Below the pieces are notes generated by a model, which was not told the origin of the DNA, searched no databases, and was given only the letters and a program-made list of their open reading frames with translations. Shown one piece after another: positions 1-8,148 of a DNA stretch of 64,000 bases (within the stretch, counting starts at the first letter, position 1; every line of letters begins with the position of its first letter). The translations under genes were made by a program, and so were the position numbers. The DNA is from Medicago truncatula. Taxonomy: Eukaryota > Streptophyta > Magnoliopsida > Fabales > Fabaceae. The DNA lies in contig NC_053043.1 in the NCBI RefSeq assembly GCF_003473485.1, positions 30,914,576 through 30,978,575 of the forward strand, written 5' to 3'.

Positions 1-22
1 ACAATTACAACGCTTTACTCTC

Positions 23-141
23 AGGTGCGATCATACCAGCACTAATGCACCGGATCCCATCAGAACTCCGCAGTTAAGCGTGCTTGGGCGAGAGTAGTAC
101 TAGGATGGGTGACCTCCTGGGAAGTCCTTGTGTTGCACCTC
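23..141 (+). rRNA. 5S ribosomal RNA, unit 1
   Basis: This is a plant 5S rRNA gene transcribed by RNA polymerase III; the product is part of the large ribosomal subunit. The body matches the conserved plant 5S sequence, with GCGATCATACCAGCAC near the start, the internal control region around GGGCGAGAGTAGTACTAGG, and the end TGTTGCACC. A CTTTTT terminator follows. The upstream TATA lies outside the window for this unit. The 5' end is set by the C at -1 and the TATA spacing seen in the other units. Confidence 0.95.
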
Positions 142-341
142 TTTTTGCCAAAATTTCGTGTTCTTTTTGTTAATTAGCGTAATTTTACGTCGTTTTTGAA
201 AAATAAACTTCGATTGTATTTCATTTTTTCCGTTAATTTACGCTACCTAACACTCTATTAGTTAATTAATTAGCGTAGTTTGACGTCTTTTTTGAAAAAT
301 AAATTAGAAATGCATATATACAATTACAACGCTTTACTCTC

Positions 342-460
342 AGGTGCGATCATACCAGCACTAATGCACCGGATCCCATCAGAACTCCGCAGTTAAGCGT
401 GCTTGGGCGAGAGTAGTACTAGGATGGGTGACCTCCTGGGAAGTCCTTGTGTTGCACCTC
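342..460 (+). rRNA. 5S ribosomal RNA, unit 2
   Basis: Same 119-bp sequence as unit 1. TATATA at about 314-319 is 28 bp upstream, a GC pair lies near -11, and a C occupies -1; these are the known upstream elements of plant 5S genes. A T-run terminator follows directly. Confidence 0.95.
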
Positions 461-660
461 TTTTTGCCAAAATTTCGTGTTCTTTTTGTTAATTAGCGTA
501 ATTTTACGTCGTTTTTGAAAAATAAACTTCGATTGTATTTCATTTTTTCCGTTAATTTACGCTACCTAACACTCTATTAGTTAATTAATTAGCGTAGTTT
601 GACGTCTTTTTTGAAAAATAAATTAGAAATGCATATATACAATTACAACGCTTTACTCTC

Positions 661-779
661 AGGTGCGATCATACCAGCACTAATGCACCGGATCCCATCA
701 GAACTCCGCAGTTAAGCGTGCTTGGGCGAGAGTAGTACTAGGATGGGTGACCTCCTGGGAAGTCCTTGTGTTGCACCTC
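661..779 (+). rRNA. 5S ribosomal RNA, unit 3
   Basis: Same sequence and same upstream elements as unit 2, exactly 319 bp further on. I saw no difference from its neighbours. Confidence 0.95.
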
Positions 780-979
780 TTTTTGCCAAAATTTCGTGTT
801 CTTTTTGTTAATTAGCGTAATTTTACGTCGTTTTTGAAAAATAAACTTCGATTGTATTTCATTTTTTCCGTTAATTTACGCTACCTAACACTCTATTAGT
901 TAATTAATTAGCGTAGTTTGACGTCTTTTTTGAAAAATAAATTAGAAATGCATATATACAATTACAACGCTTTACTCTC

Positions 980-1098
980 AGGTGCGATCATACCAGCACT
1001 AATGCACCGGATCCCATCAGAACTCCGCAGTTAAGCGTGCTTGGGCGAGAGTAGTACTAGGATGGGTGACCTCCTGGGAAGTCCTTGTGTTGCACCTC
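980..1098 (+). rRNA. 5S ribosomal RNA, unit 4
   Basis: Same sequence and same upstream TATA and terminator as the other units, again 319 bp further on. Confidence 0.95.
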
Positions 1099-1298
1099 TT
1101 TTTGCCAAAATTTCGTGTTCTTTTTGTTAATTAGCGTAATTTTACGTCGTTTTTGAAAAATAAACTTCGATTGTATTTCATTTTTTCCGTTAATTTACGC
1201 TACCTAACACTCTATTAGTTAATTAATTAGCGTAGTTTGACGTCTTTTTTGAAAAATAAATTAGAAATGCATATATACAATTACAACGCTTTACTCTC

Positions 1299-1417
1299 AG
1301 GTGCGATCATACCAGCACTAATGCACCGGATCCCATCAGAACTCCGCAGTTAAGCGTGCTTGGGCGAGAGTAGTACTAGGATGGGTGACCTCCTGGGAAG
1401 TCCTTGTGTTGCACCTC
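1299..1417 (+). rRNA. 5S ribosomal RNA, unit 5
   Basis: Last complete unit of the array, with promoter and terminator. Its downstream spacer is also complete and leads into the truncated sixth gene. Confidence 0.95.
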
Positions 1418-1617
1418 TTTTTGCCAAAATTTCGTGTTCTTTTTGTTAATTAGCGTAATTTTACGTCGTTTTTGAAAAATAAACTTCGATTGTATTTCAT
1501 TTTTTCCGTTAATTTACGCTACCTAACACTCTATTAGTTAATTAATTAGCGTAGTTTGACGTCTTTTTTGAAAAATAAATTAGAAATGCATATATACAAT
1601 TACAACGCTTTACTCTC

Positions 1618-1661
1618 AGGTGCGATCATACCAGCACTAATGCACCGGATCCCATCAGAAC
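1618..1661 (+). pseudogene. Truncated 5S rRNA gene at the array edge
   Basis: The first 43-44 bp match the other units up to CCCATCAGAAC. The sequence then changes abruptly to S1 sirevirus DNA. The internal control region and the terminator are missing, so this copy cannot make 5S rRNA. The upstream TATA is intact, so initiation into the sirevirus is conceivable but not shown. Confidence 0.9.
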
Positions 1662-1797
1662 ACAACATCAGCAACAACATAGCAGCAGTCCAAAAAACAT
1701 TTCCAAAACGGCTGATTTTGCTTTTCATTCTTCAATCTTCCCCATTTTCTTTCTCCCCCTTTGTTTCATCAAAAAGGAGAATGAGCCACCAAGCTTG

Positions 1798-3894
1798 CTA
1801 AGGCGTTGGTGAAGAGTCATCAGAGGAGGAAGAAGCAGCAGACATAGGCATAGTAAAGAGTGGTGGAGGAAAAGGATGCGCAACAAGTGGAGGGACATTA
1901 TACCTTATGCTTAAAACTTGTGTGAGCCAATCCCTTAGGATTTGATTTTCAATATTGTTGTAGACTAGATAACTGAGAATGGCTTGCTGTCCTTCAAACA
2001 ACCTAGGCAAGTCCTTCCTAAGTTTGCTAATATCCTTTTCAAACTTAGACCTTTTAGGACGCCTTTGATCTTTTGGATCATCGGTTTGTCCTGGTTGAGA
2101 AGTGTTTCCACACGCATTAGTGGGCATAGAGGGCAGAGTAGGAGTAGTGGATTGCAAAATGCTGAAAGAGTGTAAGGGCACAGACGTGTTTGGAGTGGAG
2201 TTAAAGAATTTGCTCACATAACTGTCATTGAACAAAGCAGAATCATGTGGAGATGACACATGAAGATAATTTGACTGAGACACATTTGTGAAAGACTGGG
2301 GAGCTGTGTTTTGAAAACCATGAAGAACCTCAGTTGCCTGGGCAGTAGAAAATGATGAGGATTGATTTTTAAAATTTGCTAAGAGATCTAGATGCTCATT
2401 AGCAACAGGAGAAGCTTGCTGAGAACGTTCTGGAATTAAAGGAGAACGTTCTGGTGTGGCTTCTTGAGTTGGAACAAAAAGAGGAGTTTCCTCACAAACA
2501 ATTTCCTCATTCTTTTTCATGGATGTAAAATCAGAGGGATCAGCTTTCATGTGACTGATGTTCTTAGGAGTGAATTTTGAATTATCAAAAACAGAGTCTT
2601 CATTTTCTAAAACAACTCATTTTTCTTTAAAAATCCTAGTCAACATCATACCATATGGAAGACAATATTTTTTGTTGTCTTTTGCAGCAGCAGCCATCAT
2701 GTGATGAATGATCACATAAGGAAGACAGAGTGGTTTTTCAAAAAACATATGATAAATGATCATAAGATCGTTTTTTGTGACATGACCATGATTACCACTT
2801 CTAGGAATTAAACTGTGTTGACTTAGCAGATTGAACATTTTAGGAACCATTTGAAGGTTAGATGAAATAAGACCAGTGGTACCAGGTAAAAACACATCTT
2901 GGTAAACCTTTTCTAGATTGACCCCAAGTTTTTCATCCCAAGAGTCACCATAGACACAGTTTCCAGAAACAGGGATATTAAACATTTTTCCTATGTCTTT
3001 AGGGGTAAGAGAGATCTCAACCCCTTTTACAGTGGACCTGATTAGACTCTTTTCAGGGAATGTTTCAGACATAAAATAAAAAGCTTGAACAACCTCAGGA
3101 TAATACCTTTCTTGCATTTGAAGGAAGGAGGTCCAACCAAGAAGATCAGTGATAGCTTTTAAAAAAAATTCCTCTTTGTCAAAAGCTTCAAAATCCACAA
3201 ATCTTCCATTTGCAATGGGTCTGGTGATCCATTTGTCATGAAAGTCTTCTTCAAATTCTGGCTCAATCAGAGGAAAGAATTTTGATGTTGAAATAGAGAG
3301 ATTGTTTGTTTTCTTTCTCTTGGGTTTAGGAGCGGAAACAACCTTTCCTTTGCCTTTATCCTTCTTTGGAGGAGGCGGTTTGGGAGTAGCTTTAGGAACA
3401 GAAGGTTCTGTTGGAATAGCTTCTCTGAGGTTTGCTTCATCTTCAGAATCAGGAATTTCATGTACTGTAGTGTCTACACTTTGAGTTTTTCTGATTCCTA
3501 TTCCAGCCCTAATCCTGTTTGATCTACGAACACCAATCGATTGAGAAGATTTTGTCTTATTTGGTTTCGATTGAGAGAAGGTTTTGAGATGAGGAGCGGT
3601 TTGAGTGATGATTCGGCCAAATTATTTAGAGAAGCTTGAAACAAGGGTTTATTAATCATGTCTAGAGGCATGATGTTTAATGGTGGTTCATCTTCTGGAG
3701 AGTTTGGTTGTTGTTGAGTTAGAAGAGGAGACAGAGATGTCTCTGATGGCGGCGGTGAGAGTGGTAGAGTTTGGAGATGGTGGTGTTTTGTTTAGGTCAG
3801 GTGGAGAAGGTGGTGGAGGAGGAGAAGGTGACCACAGTGAAGGCGGTGGTGATGGTGTTCTGGCTCTTTTGGCTTTTCCTTTGGTTCTGCCCAT
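1798..3894 (-). pseudogene. S1 env-like ORF, broken
   Basis: This is the ORF after pol in S1. It starts at 3894 with a basic, proline-rich N-terminus (SPPP and PPPPPSPP stretches), is broken by frameshifts or stops between about 3690 and 3200, then reads well from 3198 to 2617 and again from 2550 to 1798. The middle part resembles the putative plant transposon protein domain found in legume sireviruses; I recall this family but could not search it. The C-terminal part is rich in Ser, Pro and Gln. No clear membrane segment is visible. Function is unknown. Confidence 0.7.
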
Positions 3895-4268
3895 GGTGTA
3901 GATCTGAGATTTTTGGAGAAGATGAAGAGTTTCTTTTATAGAGAGAAAAGGGAAGAGAAGGTTTTTCTTCTTTTCTGAAGAAGTAGGGAGTCAGATACGT
4001 AGGAGAAGAGAGAGAAGAGCAAAACCAGCTTTTATTTGATTGATGGTGGTTTTTCAAGAAAAAAACTAGTTTCCATAAAGTAAAATGATGTGCATTAAAT
4101 GTGATGAAAATGACATCTTTTGATTTTGAAAATCTTTACCATTTTTATTCAGACACAAACATATATTTGGAAAACAAATATGATAAATTGATTTCACTTT
4201 TCTTCTAAAAAAGAAAACGTGAAGGCCAAGGGAGAGAGAGAACGTTCTCTAGAACGTTCTGGGCCAAA
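3895..4268 (-). other. S1 spacer between pol and the env-like ORF
   Basis: No coding sequence. It holds two AGAACGTTCT palindromes close together at 4239-4262, the motif that recurs throughout S1. In sireviruses this region would be the leader of the env-like ORF. Confidence 0.6.
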
Positions 4269-6298
4269 TTATTTAGGTTTTTTAATAATATGTAATTTTT
4301 CTTTGATAAAATTAAACCGATCTTCAACCAATGGTTTTGTGAAAATATCGGCCAATTGATTTTCAGTGTCAACAAAAATTAATTCTATTTCTTTTTTGTT
4401 AACATGATCTCTAATAAAATAATGTTTTATTTCAATGTGTTTTGATCTTGAGTGCTGAATAGGATTTTTAGATAAATTTATCGCACTCGTATTGTCACAA
4501 AATATGGGAATGTTTTCATACCTGATTGAGAAATCTTCTAACTGATTTTTTATCCATAATACCTGAGAGCAACAATTTGCTGCTGACACATATTCAGCTT
4601 CAGTAGTTGATAAAGCAATAGTGTTTTGTTTTCTACATGACCAGCTGATTAGTGCTTTCCCGAGAAACTGACATGTGCCACTTGTGCTTTTTCTTTCTAT
4701 CTTGTCTCCAGCATAGTCAGCATCGCAATAAGCTGTTAAATCAAAACAAGACCCTTTGCTATACCAAAGGCCAAGATCAGTAGTACCTACTAGATATCTG
4801 AAAATTCTTTTGACTGCAGTTAAATGCGATTCTCTTGGAGAAGCTTGAAAACGTGCACATAAACCTACTACAAAGACAATATCTGGTCTACTGGCAGTTA
4901 AATACAAAAGGGAACCAATCATTCCCCTATATTCTTTTTCAGAAATATTTTTTCCTGTCTCATCTTTATCTAGACTAGAGGATGGATGCATGGGAGTAGC
5001 CATAATTTTGGCTTCATTCATTTTATATTTTTTGAGAAGGTCTTTGATATATTTTCTTGACAAATAAATATTCCATTTGTTTCTTGTTTAATTTGTAAAC
5101 CAAGAAAGAATCTTAATTCTCCCATCATACTCATTTCAAATTCACTTTGCATGAGTCCAGAGAATTCTTCACACATTTGTTCATTTGTAGATCCAAAAAT
5201 AATATCATCTACATAGATTTGAACGATTAAGAAGTCTGATTTATTATCTTTTCTAAAAAGTGTTGTGTCAATTTTTCCTCTAGAAAAATTATTTTTAAGT
5301 AAGAATGTACTTAACCTCTCATACCAAGCTCGTGGAGCTTGTTTTAAACCATATAAAGCTTTTGTGAGTTTAAACACATGATTAGGTTTGGTAGAGTTTT
5401 CAAAACCTGGAGGTTGGTGCACATAGACTTCTTCATTTAAGAATCCGTTCAAAAAGGCACTTTTAACATCCATTTGAAAGAGTTTAATATTTTTATGAGA
5501 TGCATATGTAAGAAGAATACGTATTGCTTCTAACCTGGCAACTGGAGCAAATGTTTCATCATAGTCAATACCTTCTTGTTGATTATAGCCTTGTGCTACT
5601 AATCTAGCTTTATTTCTGACAACTTTTCCTTCTTCATCTAATTTGTTTCTGAAGACCCACCTTGTACCTATTATAGAATGGTTTTGAGGTTTTAAGACAA
5701 GATTCCATACCTGATTTCTCTCAAATTGAGAGAGCTCTTCTTCCATGGCTTTTACCCATGATTCTTCGCACATAGCTTCATTTATATTTTTTGGTTCAAT
5801 ATGTGAGATCATAGCCATGTTGTTGTCATTGTCTTTGAATGATAATCTTGTCCTGATTCCATCAAATGTACTTCCAATAATTTGTTCTGGAGGATGATCA
5901 CCAACAATCTTCCAACTTTTTGGAGGAGTTTGAGATGAAGATGCTTGATCTATATTGCTTATAATTTCTTGATTTTTCATAGGTTCCTCATCATCTTCTT
6001 TGTTAGTAACTAAATCATCAAACTCATCAAAAACAACATGCATGCTTATTTCCATGGTTTGATTTTTTAAGTTATAGATTCTATAACCTTTGGAATTTGT
6101 TGCATATCCTAAAAAGATTCCTTTATCTGATTTTGAGTCAAATTTACCTAGGTTTTCTTTATCATTTAAAATATAACAAAAACAACCAAAAATGTGAAAA
6201 TAAGAAATGTTTGGTTTTCTGTTTTTCCAGAGTTCATAAGGGGTTTTGTTGAGAATTTTTCTAATTGAAACTCGATTTATAATATAGCAAGAAGTGTT
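4269..6298 (-). pseudogene. S1 pol, 3' part: integrase C-terminus, reverse transcriptase, RNase H
   Basis: Copia-type polymerase in two frames. The first part (6298 to about 5060) begins in the integrase C-terminal region at NTSCYIINR and contains the reverse transcriptase with the YVDDIIFGS catalytic motif. A one-base loss in an A-run near 5060 shifts the frame. The second part (5063-4269) holds the RNase H with CDADYAGD and STTEAEY and ends at TKPL. The upstream integrase half continues at 18188, beyond S2. Confidence 0.88.
6294..6298. other. Target site duplication of S2, left copy (GTGTT)
   Basis: GTGTT here and at 18188-18192 flank the outer ends of the two S2 LTRs. The S1 integrase frame rejoins exactly across one copy of this site. 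Confidence 0.9.
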
Positions 6299-7603
6299 TG
6301 AAGGTGAGAAAAACACAAGAAGGGGGGGGGGGGGGGGGGGGGGTTGAATTGTGTTTTCTTTTTCTCTCTAAAAATACTTCTTCTGATAAAACTTTAGAAG
6401 CAGTTTGAGAATGCTTCTGATGAAATGATCAGAATCAGATATGCAGCGGAAAAGATCAAAGCAGAGAAAAGAAAAGCAAGACACAAGCAGTTATCCTGAT
6501 TCCTTCCACAAATCGGAAGTAGTCCAGTCCCCTTGCACTTCCAAGGAGATTTCACTATAATCACAAAGATTACAAATGCTCAATACTCTCTAAGTATGAG
6601 ACTTCTCAAAAATGCTCAAGCACACACGCAAGAGTCTTCCAATGCTCAAGCACTAAGCAAGAGTCTTCTAATGCTCAAGCACGCAGGCAAGAGGCTTCTG
6701 ATCAAACAAAAATACAATGAAATAAGTTTGACTTGAACACTTGATATACAATCAGTGGTGTTCACAATACAATACGTTAAAGACTCTAGACTTTTGAATT
6801 TCTAAGATATATCAAATCAGTGCAGAAATTCAGTGTGCTTTGTAGAATCAAATTGACAGAGTTTTGGCGCTTTTTAACTTGTGTATCTCTATCTGCAATC
6901 TTCAAGTCTTCACTCCTTTATATAGAGGCGTGAAAGAGACGTTGAGATAATTAGCACGTCTAAAGAGTCGTTTGAAATCCTTTGATCATTCACCAATAAT
7001 CCTTTGCCTGATTTGGGTGTAGTCCTTTGAAGAATTAGCTTCAAATTCATTCCCATCTTGAAGGCACAAATTCTGTAGGCATAGCTGTTGTCTTGTCTTG
7101 TAGCGTGGACAAAAACAGAGTAGTGGAGGTAGTGGTTGTACACTTGTACTTTATCAACTCTGTTAACGAAGGACAAATGCTCAGTGCTATCCAAATGACC
7201 GTTGATACCTCCCTTTCAATTCTTTGTTCTTCTTAGATGAGGTTGAAATGAGAAACAGCTACTTTGGATCTTCAGTTTGAATATATGGATTAAATGTAGC
7301 TTTTGGTGATGATTTCGCTTCTGATGAAAACCTTGCTTCTGATGACCTTCTGCTTCTGATGACGTCATAACTTCAGAAGCACTTCAGCTTCAGAAGCACT
7401 ATAAGCTTTAGACGCAGTTTTCTTCAGATGCTTAGAATTTCTTTTTCTTTCCATTGTTCTTCCAAGACCTATTGAAATTACTTGACTAGCCTTTGGTCCT
7501 GTACACTTGAACAATTATTAGTAATAACCAATTGACAATTTTTAATACCTTGTTATCATCAAAACTCATTAAGATTCATTGTGAAACACATTTTGTTCCA
7601 ACA
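6299..7603 (-). repeat. S2 3' LTR
   Basis: On the minus strand it begins TGTTGGAACAAAATG and ends CACCTTCA. A run of G (C on the element strand) of about 22 bases lies at about 6322-6343, close to the LTR end. A cluster of GCTTCTGA motifs lies at 7318-7400. Partner of 16881-18187. Confidence 0.92.
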
Positions 7604-7617
7604 ATCTCCCCCTTTTT
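7604..7617 (-). promoter_or_regulatory. S2 polypurine tract
   Basis: On the minus strand AAAAAGGGGGAGAT lies directly before the 3' LTR. This is the usual plus-strand priming site form of sireviruses. Confidence 0.85.
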
Positions 7618-8148
7618 GATGTTGACAAACAATAGTATTTAAAATGTTCAATTGTTGTTGATCTAATTAATAAGTTGACTACTGGGATAGCGGTTTGTAA
7701 GCTCCCCCTGAGTCTAATAGATCTTTAAGGTGAGGTTTGTAAGCTCCCCTTGAGTTCTATTCTTATTAATTAAATTTCAATAAAATACTCATAAAATATC
7801 AGAAGTATTAAAAATGTTTAGAAGTGGTTCTGAGCAAAGCTCAAGTTATTATAATGGGGCTCAGAGCCTTAAAATACTATACATCTACTCCCCCTTTTGT
7901 CATCAACAAAAAGTAAGTAAAAACAAAAGAAAGAGTATCAGAGCAACAAAAGGATAAACTTTAAAATACAGTGTATCAGAGTAAACAACAGTAAAATGCA
8001 GCAAATATTATCAGAGCAAAAAGCTTGTAAAAAGTATGATTCAGAAGCAATGATAAGATTTATGAGAAACAGGTCAAAGTACAAAGTCAAAGCAATTAAA
8101 AAAAATACTTAGAACAAAAATCTAAACAAGCAACATTTGGGTGTGCAA
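7618..8148 (-). other. S2 3' untranslated region
   Basis: No gene seen. On the element strand it contains further purine-rich stretches near 7690-7770 and 7890 that repeat GGGGGAGCTTAC or GGGGGAGTAG-like sequence. Such multiple polypurine tracts are a known sirevirus feature. Confidence 0.6.

Larger units (their letters stand above)
1..1661 (+). repeat. 5S rDNA tandem array (5 full units plus a truncated one)
   Basis: Near-identical units start at 23, 342, 661, 980, 1299 and 1618, a constant period of 319 bp. Each unit is a 5S gene of about 119 bp and an AT-rich spacer of about 200 bp. The spacer holds two related blocks about 97 bp apart (near 169 and 266 in the first unit), both with TTAATTAGCGTA followed by TGAAAAATAAA. 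A TATATA box lies 28 bp before each gene and a T-run follows each gene. The array stops inside the sixth gene, where sirevirus S1 begins. Confidence 0.95.

Noticed and set aside
1556-1801. An 81-codon plus-strand ORF over the last 5S spacer and the junction
   Set aside because: It runs through 5S spacer, 5S gene and S1 sequence and matches nothing coherent; it is chance.
3302-3901. Plus-strand glycine-rich ORFs
   Set aside because: They are the reverse complement of the proline-rich S1 env-like ORF.
6910-7194. 94-codon minus ORF in the S2 3' LTR, repeated at 17494-17778
   Set aside because: It is duplicated only because the LTR is duplicated, and it shows no domain; probably chance, though it is open in both LTRs.
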